Source: Pararhizobium sp.
Lineage (GTDB): Bacteria > Pseudomonadota > Alphaproteobacteria > Rhizobiales > Rhizobiaceae
DNA length: 64,000 nt
Assembly (NCBI GenBank): GCA_030655075.1
Contig: JAURWE010000046.1
Coordinates: 280,717 to 344,716, forward strand
Direction of reading: 5' to 3'
Position 1 is the first letter of the stretch, and each line of letters opens with the position of its first letter. Position numbers and translations under genes: made by a program. Shown here piece by piece: positions 23,993 through 33,500 of this stretch. The notes below the pieces were generated by a model. It was not told where the DNA came from and searched no databases. It worked only from the letters and a program-made list of their open reading frames with translations.

Positions 23993-25135
23993 ATGTCCAG
24001 AGTTGTTTCGCCGATTGTTTCCCCACACGAATTCTCCCGCGCCGGTCAGTCTTCCGGCTGGCTCGATACGATCCTCAAGGGTGATTGTGTCGCGGCTCTC
24101 GAGAAGCTTCCCGATCATTCCGTCGATGCGGTCTTTGCCGACCCGCCCTACAATCTGCAGCTTGGCGGCACGCTGCACCGCCCCGACCAGTCGCTCGTCG
24201 ATGCTGTCGATGATGAGTGGGACCAGTTCGCTTCGTTCGAAGCTTACGATGCCTTCACCCGCGCCTGGCTGCTGGCCGTGCGCCGGGTGCTGAAGCCGAC
24301 TGGAACGCTCTGGGTCATCGGCTCCTACCACAACATCTTCCGCGTCGGCGCCACGCTGCAGGATCTGAATTTCTGGATCCTCAACGACATCATCTGGCGC
24401 AAGACCAATCCGATGCCGAACTTCAAAGGCCGCCGGTTCCAGAACGCCCATGAAACGCTGATCTGGGCTTCGCCGAGCGCCAAGGCCAAAGGCTACACGT
24501 TCAACTACGATGCGCTGAAAGCCTCGAACGACGACGTGCAGATGCGCTCCGACTGGCTGTTTCCGATCTGCAGCGGCGGCGAGCGCCTGAAGGGCGACGA
24601 CGGCAAAAAGGTGCACCCGACGCAGAAGCCGGAAGCGCTTCTCGCCCGCATCATGATGGCCTCGACTAAGCCTGGCGATATCATCCTCGATCCGTTTTTC
24701 GGCTCCGGCACGACGGGCGCCGTCGCCAAGCGCCTCGGCCGCCACTTCGTCGGCGTCGAACGCGAGCAGGACTATATCGATGCGGCAACCGCCCGTATCG
24801 CCGCCGTCGAGCCGCTCGGCAAGGCCACGCTGTCGGTCATGACCGGCAAGAAGCAGGAACCGCGCGTCGCCTTCAACACGCTGGTCGAAAGCGGCATGAT
24901 CAAGCCTGGCGCGGTGCTGAGCGATGCCAAACGCCGCCACAGCGCCATCGTGCGCGCCGACGGCACGCTGGCGAGCGGCGGCGACGCTGGCTCCATCCAC
25001 CGTCTCGGCGCCAAGGTGCAGGGGCTCGATGCCTGCAATGGCTGGACGTTCTGGCACTTCGACGACGGGCAGTCCCTGCGCCCGATCGACGAGCTCCGTG
25101 CCGTCATTCGCGATGGCATGGCAAAACTGAACTGA
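23993..25135 (+). CDS. ccrM: Cell-cycle DNA adenine methyltransferase CcrM (GANTC)
   Basis: An N6-adenine methyltransferase of the beta class. DPPYNL (motif IV) is at about 50–55 and the SAM-binding FGSGTTGAVAKRLGRHFVGVE (motif I, near 236) comes after it. The 380-residue length and the C-terminal extension (about 275–380: GMIKPGAVLSDAKRRHSAIV … LDACNGWTFWHF) distinguish CcrM from shorter MTases. CcrM methylates GANTC and is essential for cell-cycle control in many alphaproteobacteria. No restriction partner is present. It ends before a strong terminator. Confidence 0.95.
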   Translation: MSRVVSPIVSPHEFSRAGQSSGWLDTILKGDCVAALEKLPDHSVDAVFADPPYNLQLGGTLHRPDQSLVDAVDDEWDQFASFEAYDAFTRAWLLAVRRVLKPTGTLWVIGSYHNIFRVGATLQDLNFWILNDIIWRKTNPMPNFKGRRFQNAHETLIWASPSAKAKGYTFNYDALKASNDDVQMRSDWLFPICSGGERLKGDDGKKVHPTQKPEALLARIMMASTKPGDIILDPFFGSGTTGAVAKRLGRHFVGVEREQDYIDAATARIAAVEPLGKATLSVMTGKKQEPRVAFNTLVESGMIKPGAVLSDAKRRHSAIVRADGTLASGGDAGSIHRLGAKVQGLDACNGWTFWHFDDGQSLRPIDELRAVIRDGMAKLN

Positions 25136-25213
25136 GTATCGTTCGACATTGCCAAAGTATCGCGAAGCGTGCCTTTCGGTTTCGTACCTTCAGTCCCGAA
25201 AGGCTGCATGATG

Positions 25214-25248
25214 CCCCCGGAGCTTGCAAAAGCTTCGGGGGTTTATGT
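25214..25248 (+). terminator. Terminator of ccrM
   Basis: CCCCCGGAGCTT and AAGCTTCGGGGG form a 12-bp stem with one G·T pair and a GCAA loop, followed by TTTATGTTTTT. It may also serve the convergent NTF2-like gene whose stop lies at 25243. Confidence 0.85.
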
Positions 25249-25608
25249 TTTTGGTAGATCTCTGACCTCGACCGATACGATGAGGCCGTTGGCATCGAAG
25301 GTGACAATCTCTTCGCCTTGCCGCTCGCTGCGTCTGCCGGTTACCGTGCTCGTGGCGGAAAGCCGCCACAGCGCCCGCGCCGAAAACGGCGACACCTGCT
25401 CGACGAGACTGTCTTCCGCCTGCTGGTCGGGAAATTCGGCAAAATACCGCTCGAACGCCGACATGATCGTATCGCGGCCTTCCGCCGGGCCTGTGCCGGC
25501 GGAACGATAGATGGCGTCTTGGGCAAAAAAGGACCGGATCGCTGCAAAATCTATCATATCGATGGCGGCATGATAGCGCCGCAGCAGATCGCAGGGGTCG
25601 ATGCTCAT
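25243..25608 (-). CDS. SnoaL/NTF2-like family protein
   Basis: A 121-residue protein with the NTF2/SnoaL cone fold pattern: DLLRRYHAAIDMIDFAAIRSFF, DAIYRSAGTGPAEGRDTIMSAFERYF, and C-terminal strands ending FDANGLIVSVEVRDL. Such proteins are small-molecule binding or isomerase-like, and none can be assigned here. It sits nine bases after a HAD gene on the same strand and is probably co-transcribed with it. Confidence 0.8.
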   Translation of the reverse strand: MSIDPCDLLRRYHAAIDMIDFAAIRSFFAQDAIYRSAGTGPAEGRDTIMSAFERYFAEFPDQQAEDSLVEQVSPFSARALWRLSATSTVTGRRSERQGEEIVTFDANGLIVSVEVRDLPKT

Positions 25609-25617
25609 GGCGTCACG

Positions 25618-26235
25618 CTACGGCTGGACGCCATAGGCCGAAAGATCTGCCGTCAGCTTCTGCGGATCGGTGAAATGCACGGCCTGCCAGCCGGCAGCGC
25701 GTGCGCCTTCGACATTGGCCTTGCTGTCATCGATGAAGATCGTCGCCGCCGGATCGAGATCGAACGTGCTGGCATGGAGCCTGTAGATCGCCAAATCAGG
25801 CTTCACCAGGCCGACGTCGCCCGACACGGTGACGCCGCGCGGCATGCTCAGGAATGGAAACAGTTTGCGCGCCTCGAGAAACGTGTCGGAGGCAAAATTC
25901 GTCAGCATCGTCACGTCGCGGCCCTCGGCAATCAGGCTTTCCATCAGCGAGACGCTCTCGACATAGGCATGCGGCACCATTTCGCTCCAGTATTTGCGAA
26001 AGGCGCGGATCTGTTCCTCGCGCTCCGGATGTTCGGCAATCAGCAGCGCTTCCGCCTCGCTCCAGGGCCTGCCGCGGTCCTGCTCGAGGTTCCAGTCATG
26101 GGTACAGACATTGGCAAAGAACCAGTTGCGCTCCGCCTCATCGGGGATGACCCGGCTGAAGGGCAGGCCCGGATCGTAGTGGATCAGCACCTTGCCGATG
26201 TCGAAGACGATATGCTGGATGGGGACTGCGGTCAT
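25618..26235 (-). CDS. HAD family hydrolase (YihX/dehalogenase-like subfamily)
   Basis: A 205-residue HAD hydrolase with motif I FDIGKVLIHYD, in which the usual DxD second Asp is replaced by Gly, as in the YihX-type 'FDxGxV' group. Motif II is MLTNFASDTF, motif III includes GLVKPDLAIY and motif IV FIDDSKANVEGARAAGWQAVHF. Members are sugar phosphatases or haloacid dehalogenase-like; the substrate is unknown. Start at the ATG at 26235 is normal. Just downstream lies the SnoaL-like gene. Confidence 0.87.
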   Translation of the reverse strand: MTAVPIQHIVFDIGKVLIHYDPGLPFSRVIPDEAERNWFFANVCTHDWNLEQDRGRPWSEAEALLIAEHPEREEQIRAFRKYWSEMVPHAYVESVSLMESLIAEGRDVTMLTNFASDTFLEARKLFPFLSMPRGVTVSGDVGLVKPDLAIYRLHASTFDLDPAATIFIDDSKANVEGARAAGWQAVHFTDPQKLTADLSAYGVQP

Positions 26236-26374
26236 CGACGGCCTCTGGCTCTCACAAATTTCAACACTTCGCTTATAGTAGCAGTTGTCGCAATATCGGT
26301 CTGGCCGGGCTCTTTCGACAGGGGGAGCGCTATGTTTATTTGACGCCGGTCTCCCTTTGAACGCTCAAGCTGCG

Positions 26375-27445
26375 TCAGGAAAACACGCCGGGCACGGCCT
26401 GGGCGATCGCCTTCTTCATCACGGTCGGCAAGGCTTGATGCCGTAGCGACAAGGCCGGTTCCCACCAGCCGTTGCCCCGGAAATCCGTCTTGCCGATATC
26501 GGCGCGATAGACCGACAGCCGCAATTCGAAATGGGTGAACACATGCGTGATCGCACCGCAGTCCTGCCAGTCGGCTGCAAAGGGACGCGCGGTCAGTGAA
26601 GGCTCGCCATCAAGCCGCGCCGTCCATCCGGTCCCCGGCACCTCCGTCATGCCGCCGAGCAGGCCTGTATCGGCGCGCTTCTGCAGATAGACCGCACCCT
26701 GTTCATTGATCGCGACAAAGGCGGCTCCGGTGCGCACCGGCTTGGCCTTCTTGGCCGCCTTCACCGGAAAACGCTCGGGGTCGCCGGTCTGGAAGGCGAT
26801 GCAGCCGTCATTGAGCGGACAGAGCGAACAGACGGGCCGCTTCGGCGCGCAGATCATCGAGCCGAGATCCATCATCGCCTGCGCAAAATCGCCTGGCCGC
26901 TCCGCCGGCGTGATCGCGCCGGTCAGCGCCCGCAGTTTTGGTTTGGCGGCGGGCAGGGGCGTCTCGACCGCATAAAGCCGCGAGACGACGCGCTCGACAT
27001 TGCCATCCAGCACCGCCGCTTGCCGATCAAACGCGATGGCGGCCACGGCGGCGGCCGTATAATCGCCGATTCCCGGCAGCAGGCGCAGGCCTTCCTCCGT
27101 ATTGGGGAAACGGGCCCCATGATCTCGCGCCACCGCTTCGGCGCACTTTTTCAGGTTGCGCGCCCGCGCATAATAGCCAAGCCCCGCCCAGGCCTTCATC
27201 ACCTCTTCCGTATCGGCCGCCGCGAGATCGGCGACCTGCGGCCAGAGATCGAGAAATTTCGCGAAATACGGTTTCACCGCCTGCACGGTGGTCTGCTGCA
27301 GCATCACTTCGGAAAGCCAGATGTGGTAGGGATCAGGCCGTACGCCGCGCGCACGCATGGAGGGAGAAACCCGCCAGGGCAGGTCGCGATGGTGGATATC
27401 GTACCATTTGAGCAGCGTGCGCGAAAACCGGTCTACATCGTCCAT
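26375..27445 (-). CDS. mutY: A/G-specific adenine glycosylase
   Basis: Removes adenine mispaired with 8-oxoguanine. The 356-residue protein has the catalytic Glu in WLSEVMLQQTTV, the helix-hairpin-helix LLPGIGDYTAAAVAAIAF, the catalytic Asp in AVLDGNVERV and the iron–sulfur ligands in CAPKRPVCSLCPLNDGC (C-x6-C-x2-C-x5-C). The C-terminal part (about 225–350) is the Nudix-like 8-oxoG recognition domain with GLLGGMTEVPGTGW and ITHVFTHFELRL. The ATG at 27445 (MDDVDRF) is preferred to 27457. Confidence 0.96.
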   Translation of the reverse strand: MDDVDRFSRTLLKWYDIHHRDLPWRVSPSMRARGVRPDPYHIWLSEVMLQQTTVQAVKPYFAKFLDLWPQVADLAAADTEEVMKAWAGLGYYARARNLKKCAEAVARDHGARFPNTEEGLRLLPGIGDYTAAAVAAIAFDRQAAVLDGNVERVVSRLYAVETPLPAAKPKLRALTGAITPAERPGDFAQAMMDLGSMICAPKRPVCSLCPLNDGCIAFQTGDPERFPVKAAKKAKPVRTGAAFVAINEQGAVYLQKRADTGLLGGMTEVPGTGWTARLDGEPSLTARPFAADWQDCGAITHVFTHFELRLSVYRADIGKTDFRGNGWWEPALSLRHQALPTVMKKAIAQAVPGVFS

Positions 27446-27543
27446 TTTTGGTCGCACCGCTGAGGTTTTTCGACTATCGAGGCTCTTGATGTAGGGATCA
27501 GGCCCTTTATCGTCAATTGCATTGCCATTACGAAAGACTATCG

Positions 27544-28758
27544 ATGAAATTACCCGATATTGGGTCCAACAACAGGCACGGCGTCATGGCCGTTGGCGTT
27601 CTTGCGGGCGCTGTCGGCTCTGCCGTCACCGGATTGCTGCTCGTCTCTGCTGCCTGGGCTGCCCTGTCGTTGTTGATCGGCCGGTTTCCATTCCGCGTTA
27701 CCCGCAGCGACGGTATCCTGCTTCTGTCCGCCAGCCTCTATTCCCTGATCGGTGTCTGTCTCATGCTGGTCAATCTGGAGACGGGCACGACCGATGGCGG
27801 CCGTCTTGCCAGCAAGGCAGTGCCTTTGCTGATGTTTCTGACCGTCTGGCTTCTGTTGCCGCGCCTGCGGGCGTCGTCCGCCGGCTTGTTGCAGGCCTTC
27901 ATCTCCGGCGCCTCCATCTGCGGCCTCCTCGCCCTGCCGCCGGCCATCTGGCAATCAGGCTACCTAGGCATTCGAGCTGAAGGCTTTGCCGGCAATGCAC
28001 TTCCCTTCGCGCTGATATGCTGCCTGTTTGGCGTCATCTCGCTCCTGAACATTACTTCGGCCGATATCTGGCGCAGGACGCTCGGCTGGTGCGGTTTCAT
28101 CGCCTCGCTCGCCTGCCTGTTCCTCTCCGGCTCGCGGGGTCTTCTGCCTGTTCCTTTTGCGGGCCTTTGCGTTTTTGCACTGTTTTTCAGAAGTGCGATC
28201 GGCCGCTATTGGAACCTCCAAGGGCTGATTCTGTCGATCGTCGTCATCGCAGCCTTGAGTGTTTCGGCAATCTACAATGCCGGCCGGTTGGAGGCGCTCT
28301 ACGGCATGGCGATGGGTGCAGCACGGGAGGAATCTCTTTCCAGCCGCCTGCTGCTGTGGAACCACGCGTGGAGCCTGTTTTGCGATCGTCCCTTCCTTGG
28401 TTACGGCATTCAGAACCGGTTGAGCCGGATTGCCGAAACCGGGCTAACCTATTCACATTTCCACAATGGCTATCTGACCGTCCTTGTGGATTCCGGCATC
28501 TTCGGTCTCGTTTCCCTGTTGCTGTTGCTGGCAAGCCCCGTGATCATCGCGCTGCGTGCCCCGTCCGACAATGCGCGCCGTCACCGAATTTTTGCTGCTG
28601 TTGCCCTGTCCAGCACCTATGCTTTCGGCGGTCTTACAAATTTCATCTTCGGCCATGATATCTATGACAGTGTGTTTCTTTGGGGCGCGATCGTCATCGC
28701 CGCTTCCGTGCCGCGCTCGCCGGAAAATCCGTTCTGGCCCTATAGGCAAGAGGAATAG
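27544..28758 (+). CDS. O-antigen ligase/polymerase-like membrane protein
   Basis: A 404-residue integral membrane protein with about ten to twelve hydrophobic helices. The large periplasmic loop before the last helices carries the Wzy_C signature: SRLLLWNHAWSLFCDRPFLGYGIQN, then HFHNGYLTVLVDSGIFGL. This matches O-antigen ligase (WaaL)/Wzy polymerase-like enzymes that transfer or polymerise sugar chains on lipid carriers at the outer face of the inner membrane. Which polysaccharide is involved cannot be told, and no glycosyltransferases lie beside it. The ATG at 27544 (MKLPDIGS) is preferred over 27517. Confidence 0.85.
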   Translation: MKLPDIGSNNRHGVMAVGVLAGAVGSAVTGLLLVSAAWAALSLLIGRFPFRVTRSDGILLLSASLYSLIGVCLMLVNLETGTTDGGRLASKAVPLLMFLTVWLLLPRLRASSAGLLQAFISGASICGLLALPPAIWQSGYLGIRAEGFAGNALPFALICCLFGVISLLNITSADIWRRTLGWCGFIASLACLFLSGSRGLLPVPFAGLCVFALFFRSAIGRYWNLQGLILSIVVIAALSVSAIYNAGRLEALYGMAMGAAREESLSSRLLLWNHAWSLFCDRPFLGYGIQNRLSRIAETGLTYSHFHNGYLTVLVDSGIFGLVSLLLLLASPVIIALRAPSDNARRHRIFAAVALSSTYAFGGLTNFIFGHDIYDSVFLWGAIVIAASVPRSPENPFWPYRQEE

Positions 28759-28760
28759 GC

Positions 28761-29276
28761 ATGGCCGTGCAGGGTAAATCCAGCCGTGGCGTTATCCAGA
28801 TCAGTGAGGTGGCCAACCGTCTCATCGATCCGGTGCTGGCCAAGCGCGCCGGGATCAACACGCTGCTGCTCGGCTCCTGGGACGAGATTGCCGGGGACAG
28901 CTTTGCCGATTGCACGCGGCCGGAAAAGATCAGCTGGCCGCGCCGGGCCTCGGAGACCTCAAGCGAGGATGGCGGCCAGATGCCTGGCACGCTCACCATT
29001 GCCTGCGAAGGTGCCCGGGCGCTGTTCCTGGCCCATGCGCAGGGTGAGCTGATCCAGCGCATCAATGGCTTCTTCGGGTTTCCCGCCATCCGCCAGATCC
29101 GCATCGTCCAGAAGCCGGTTTCGCCGCAGTTGAAGAGGCAGCGCAAACCGAAGCCTCTGGTGGGCGAAGATGCGCGCCGGCTCGACGCCATGATCGGCGA
29201 AATCGAGGGCGAAAACCTGAAGAAGGCGCTCACCCGGCTCGGCACGGCGGTTATCGGCCGCAGCAAAAAACGCTGA
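28761..29276 (+). CDS. DciA-like DUF721 protein
   Basis: A 171-residue basic protein with the DUF721/DciA pattern: the N-terminal VANRLIDPVLAKRAGINTLLLGSWDEIAG, PGTLTIACEGARALFLAHAQGELIQRIN, FFGFPAIRQIRIVQ and a basic tail. DciA proteins help load the replicative helicase DnaB in bacteria that lack DnaC; the alphaproteobacterial forms may differ. The start is two bases after the stop of the O-antigen ligase-like gene. The DsbA-like gene follows on the same strand but has its own promoter. Confidence 0.85.
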   Translation: MAVQGKSSRGVIQISEVANRLIDPVLAKRAGINTLLLGSWDEIAGDSFADCTRPEKISWPRRASETSSEDGGQMPGTLTIACEGARALFLAHAQGELIQRINGFFGFPAIRQIRIVQKPVSPQLKRQRKPKPLVGEDARRLDAMIGEIEGENLKKALTRLGTAVIGRSKKR

Positions 29277-29336
29277 GCGAAGGAAGAGAGGTCATCCCGC
29301 TCTCACAATTCTTTGAAGACGGTTGGAAAAGCAGGA

Positions 29337-29364
29337 CTTGTTCCCGCCTCACAGTCCATATAAT
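29337..29364 (+). promoter_or_regulatory. Sigma70-like promoter for the DsbA-like lipoprotein gene
   Basis: CTTGTT (29337–29342) and TATAAT (29359–29364) are 16 bases apart, a good housekeeping-type promoter 40 bases before the gene start. Confidence 0.5.
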
Positions 29365-29406
29365 CGCTTTTGCCAAGACTTCCGATCCGATCCAGACAGG
29401 TGATCC

Positions 29407-30309
29407 ATGCGACTTTCCGAACTGACTACCGTCAAGCGCCTTTTCGCTGGCGTCGCCGTTGCGGCTCTGGCCCTCACCCTCGTGGCCTGCAGCGACGAGA
29501 AGAAGGAGACGGCCTCGACCACGCCGGACGCAGCCCAGACCACGGCGGATACCACAAAGACAACCGACACGGCCACCGCCACCAAGGTCGAGACTGCCAC
29601 GGCTGAAACAGCCAAGACAGAAACCGTGAAGACGGAAACGGCTCAGGCTGATACTGCCAAGACGGATACGGCCAAGACCGAAACAACGAAGACCGAAACA
29701 ACGAAGACCGAGACCGCCACGCCGGCTGCCGCCGCCAAGGTCGAGCTGCCGGTCTCCGAAGGCGATATCGACGTTGCCAAGCTGATGGCGCCAGGCCCGC
29801 TGCCGGAGATGTCGATCGGCGAGGCCAATGCGCCTGTCACCATCGTCGAATATATGTCGATGACCTGCCCGCACTGCGCCCATTTCCACAACACCACCTT
29901 CGATGCGATCAAGGCAAAATATGTCGAGACCGGCAAGGTGCGCTTCATTCTGCGCGAATTCCCGTTCGATCCGCGTGCGGCTGCCGCCTTCATGCTGGCG
30001 CGCTGCGCCCCGGAAGGCCAGTATTTCCCGATGGTGTCGATGCTGTTCAAGCAGCAGGAACAGTGGGCTGCAGCCAAGGATGGCCGCGAAGCCCTGCTGC
30101 AGATGTCGAAACTCGCCGGTTTTACACAGGAGAGCTTCCAGGCCTGCTTGACGAACCAGAAGCTTCTGGATGATGTGAATGCCGTGATGCAGAAGGGCGC
30201 GAAGGATTTCGATGTCGCCTCGACACCGACCTTTATCGTCAACGGCAAGCGCTACTCTGGAGACATGTCGGTTGATACCATGTCGGCCCTCATCGACAGC
30301 ATGCTTTGA
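29407..30309 (+). CDS. DsbA-family thioredoxin-like lipoprotein with long TKTET linker
   Basis: A 300-residue periplasmic thiol protein. Lipobox LTLVAC gives a lipidated Cys28, so it is anchored in the membrane. Residues about 30–115 are a low-complexity linker of Thr, Lys, Glu and Ala (repeated TAKTE/TKTET units). The catalytic domain (about 125–300) has the redox pair in MTCPHCAHFH (Cys154, Cys157), a helical insert with FMLARCAPEGQYFPM, and the cis-Pro loop VASTPTFIVNGKRYSG. It resembles the DsbA/27kDa outer-membrane family (com1-like). It would oxidise or isomerise disulfides in exported proteins. A terminator follows its stop. Confidence 0.9.
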   Translation: MRLSELTTVKRLFAGVAVAALALTLVACSDEKKETASTTPDAAQTTADTTKTTDTATATKVETATAETAKTETVKTETAQADTAKTDTAKTETTKTETTKTETATPAAAAKVELPVSEGDIDVAKLMAPGPLPEMSIGEANAPVTIVEYMSMTCPHCAHFHNTTFDAIKAKYVETGKVRFILREFPFDPRAAAAFMLARCAPEGQYFPMVSMLFKQQEQWAAAKDGREALLQMSKLAGFTQESFQACLTNQKLLDDVNAVMQKGAKDFDVASTPTFIVNGKRYSGDMSVDTMSALIDSML

Positions 30310-30326
30310 TCTGCAGTTTCTTTGCG

Positions 30327-30366
30327 AAACGGGCGGCGGTGAAAACCGTGCGCCCGTTTTTTTGTT
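30327..30366 (+). terminator. Terminator of the DsbA-like gene
   Basis: AAACGGGCG … CGCCCGTTT with an inner CGGT-GAAA-ACCG hairpin, ending in a seven-T run. It lies 18 bases after the stop. Confidence 0.85.
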
Positions 30367-30386
30367 GGTGCCGGGTGGGAAAAGTT

Positions 30387-30530
30387 ACCCCCCTCTGTCA
30401 GCTTTGCTGACATCTCCCCCACAAGGGGGGAAATTGACCGTGATACTCGTGCGTCCCTTACGGCGGCAACGAGGGAAAAGACTGATCTCCCCCCTTGTGG
30501 CGGAGATGTCACGCAGTGACAGAGGGGGGT
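30387..30530. repeat. RIME-like palindromic intergenic element, copy 2
   Basis: A 144-bp mosaic element with perfect 14-bp terminal inverted repeats (ACCCCCCTCTGTCA at 30387–30400 and its reverse complement at 30517–30530). Inside are hairpins CTCCCCC-acaa-GGGGGG and CTCCCCCCTTGTGGCGGAG, separated by a unique centre. It shares the right-half consensus of the element before thrB. Its left end lies 21 bases after the DsbA-like terminator and its right end 28 bases before the smc ATG, so the smc promoter is inside or beside it. It resembles RIME elements of rhizobia. Confidence 0.75.
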
Positions 30531-30558
30531 ATGTCTCGGTACATGCGGATGCCCGCCC

Positions 30559-33500
30559 ATGAAATTCAACCGGCTCCGTCTTCTCGGCTTCAAGTCCTTC
30601 GTCGAACCCTCCGAATTCATCATAGAGCGGGGACTGACCGGCATTGTCGGCCCCAACGGCTGCGGCAAGTCGAACCTTGTCGAGGCGCTGCGCTGGGTGA
30701 TGGGGGAAAACTCCTACAAGAACATGCGCGCGTCCGGCATGGACGACGTGATCTTTTCCGGTTCCGGCAATCGCCCGGCCCGCAACACCGCCGAGGTCGG
30801 GCTGTTTCTCGACAATTCTGATCGCACGGCGCCTGCCGCCTTCAACGATCAGGACGAGATCCAGGTGACGCGCCGCATTGAGCGCGAGAACGGCTCGGTC
30901 TACCGGATCAACGGCAAGGAGGCGCGCGCCAAGGATGTGCAGCTGCTGTTTGCCGACGCCTCGACCGGCGCCCGCTCGCCCTCCATGGTCGGCCAGGGCC
31001 GCATCGGTGAACTGATCAACGCCAAGCCGCAGGCCCGCCGCCAGCTGCTGGAAGAGGCGGCCGGTATCTCCGGCCTGCATTCGCGCCGCCACGAGGCCGA
31101 ACTGCGGCTGAAGGGGGCCGAGGCCAATCTCGAACGGCTCGACGATGTCACCTCGCAGCTGGAAAGCCAGATCGAAAGCCTGAAGCGCCAGGCCCGCCAG
31201 GCCAACCGCTTCAAGATGCTGTCGGCCGATATCCGCGCCCATGATGCCATGCTGCTGCATATCCGCTGGGTCCAGGCCAAGGAGGCCGAGGCCGAGGCCC
31301 AGAGCCAGCTCAACCAGATCACCTCCATCGTCGCCGAAAAGGCGCAGGAGCAGATGGAGGCGGCCAAGAACCAGGCGGTCGCCAGCCTGAAGCTGCCGGA
31401 ACTGCGCGAGACCGAGGCCCGGTTCGCCGCCGCACTTCAGCGTCTGCAGATCGCCAAGTCGCAGCTGGAAGAAGATGCCGGGCGGGCGCTGCGCCGCCGC
31501 GACGAGCTTTCGCGCCGCCTGTCGCAGCTGGCCGAAGACATTGTTCGCGAGGAACGCCTCGTCGCCGACAATGCCGAAATCCTTGCCCGGCTCGAGGCCG
31601 AAGAGCTGGAACTCTCCGACATTCTGGCCGAGGCCGACGAGCAGGCGGCAGGCGCCCGTGACACGATGGAGGCTGCCGCCGAAAAGCTCGGCGAAAGCGA
31701 GCGCCTGTTTACGGCGCTGACCGCCGAGCGGGCCGAGGCGCAGGCCGGCCGCAACCAGCTGGAGCGGGCGATCCGCGATCTGGCCGAGCGGCAGGACCGC
31801 CTGCGCCGCCAGCTGGCGGACCAGGAGCGCGAGCGCACCGAGCTCGATGGCAAGATCGCCGCTCTTGCCGATCCGGCCGAAAAGCAGGAGGAGGTCGAGG
31901 CGGCCGAAGCCCTTCTCGAACAGGCCGAAGCCGGTATAGAATTCATCGAGGCGGCACTTGAAGCAGCCCGCGCCAGTGAGGCCGCTGCCCGGCCGCCGGT
32001 CGATCAGGCCCGCGCCCGGCTGAACGGCATCGAGACTGAAGCCCGCACCATCCGCCGTATGCTGGAGGCCGCCGCAGTTTCAGGCGCTTATCCCGCCGTG
32101 GTCGAGGATATCCGCGTCGATCGCGGCTTCGAGACGGCGCTGGGAGCGGCGCTGGGCGACGATCTTGATTCCGCACTCGATCCCGATGCACCGGCTCATT
32201 GGCGCCAGCCTGGTGATGCCTCCAGCGATCCGGCGCTGCCGGGCGGGCTCACGGCATTGATTGCCCATGTTCACGCACCGCCAGCCCTGTCGCGCCGCCT
32301 TGCCCAGATCGGTGTGGTGGCCGATGCCACGCAGGCCCTGGCGCTGATGCCGGCCCTGCACCCCGGCCAGCGTCTTGTGTCGAGCGACGGGGCCGTCTGG
32401 CGCTGGGATGGCCACGTCACCGGTGCCGATGCGCCGAGTGCGGCCGCCCTTCGCCTTGCCCAGAAGAATCGCCTGGTCGAGCTTGAGGCGGAAGCGGGCG
32501 AAGCCGCCGATGCGCTTGCGGCGAGCGAAGCGCTGCTCGCCACCGCCGCCGCCCGCATCGCCACTGAAAACGAACGCCTGCGCATTGCCCGTGACGATCA
32601 GCGCGTCCTCGCCCGGCGCCTGTCGGAGGCCCGCGATGCCCTTGCTGCCGCCGAGCGTGCCTCCGGCGATCTCGTCCGCCGCCGCGCCGTCATCGCCGAG
32701 GCGCGGAGCCAATTGCTGGCCCAGCTCGAAGAGGCGCAGGAGCAGTCGGAAGGTGCCCGCGACGCGCTCGAAGATGCGCCTGACCTCACCGAACTCGACC
32801 TGCGCCTGCGCAATCAGGGCGTGGATGTCGCCACCGACCGCGCCGGTCTTGCCGAAGCCCGCGCCGTGCACGATGGCCTGGCCCGTGAGAACGAAGCCCG
32901 CACCCGCCGCCTGCTGGCGATCGCTACCGAGCGCAACACCTGGAAGGGCCGGGCGGCGAGCGCCGAACAGCACATCGCCACCCTGCGTGACCGCGAGGCT
33001 GAAACGCGCGAAGAGGCTGAAGCCATCGCCGAAGCCCCGGAAGAGTTCGAGGAGCGCCGCCGGGCGCTGATGAGCGAGCTTTCGAAGGCCGAAGACGTCC
33101 GCCGCGCCTCGGCCGATGCGCTGGCCTTTGCCGAAAATGCTCAGCGTGATGCCGACAAGCTGGCCGCCACCGCCTTGGCGGAGCTCGCCGAATCGCGCGA
33201 GCGCCGGGGCAGGGCGGAAGAACGCCTTGTGTCCGCCCGCGAAAAGCGGGAGGAGGGCGAAGCCCGCATCCGCGATGCGCTCCATTGCCAGCCGCACGAG
33301 GCGCTGCGCCTTGCCAACCATCCGCCGCAGTCGGAGCTGCCCGATCCGCGCAATGTCGAGCGCGAACTCGACCGGCTGAAAATCGAGCGCGAGCGGCTGG
33401 GCGCCGTCAACCTGCGCGCCGACGAGGAACAGCAGGAACTTTCGGCCAAGCTGCAGGCGCTGATCGATGAGCGTGAAGACCTGATCGAGGCGATCCGCAA

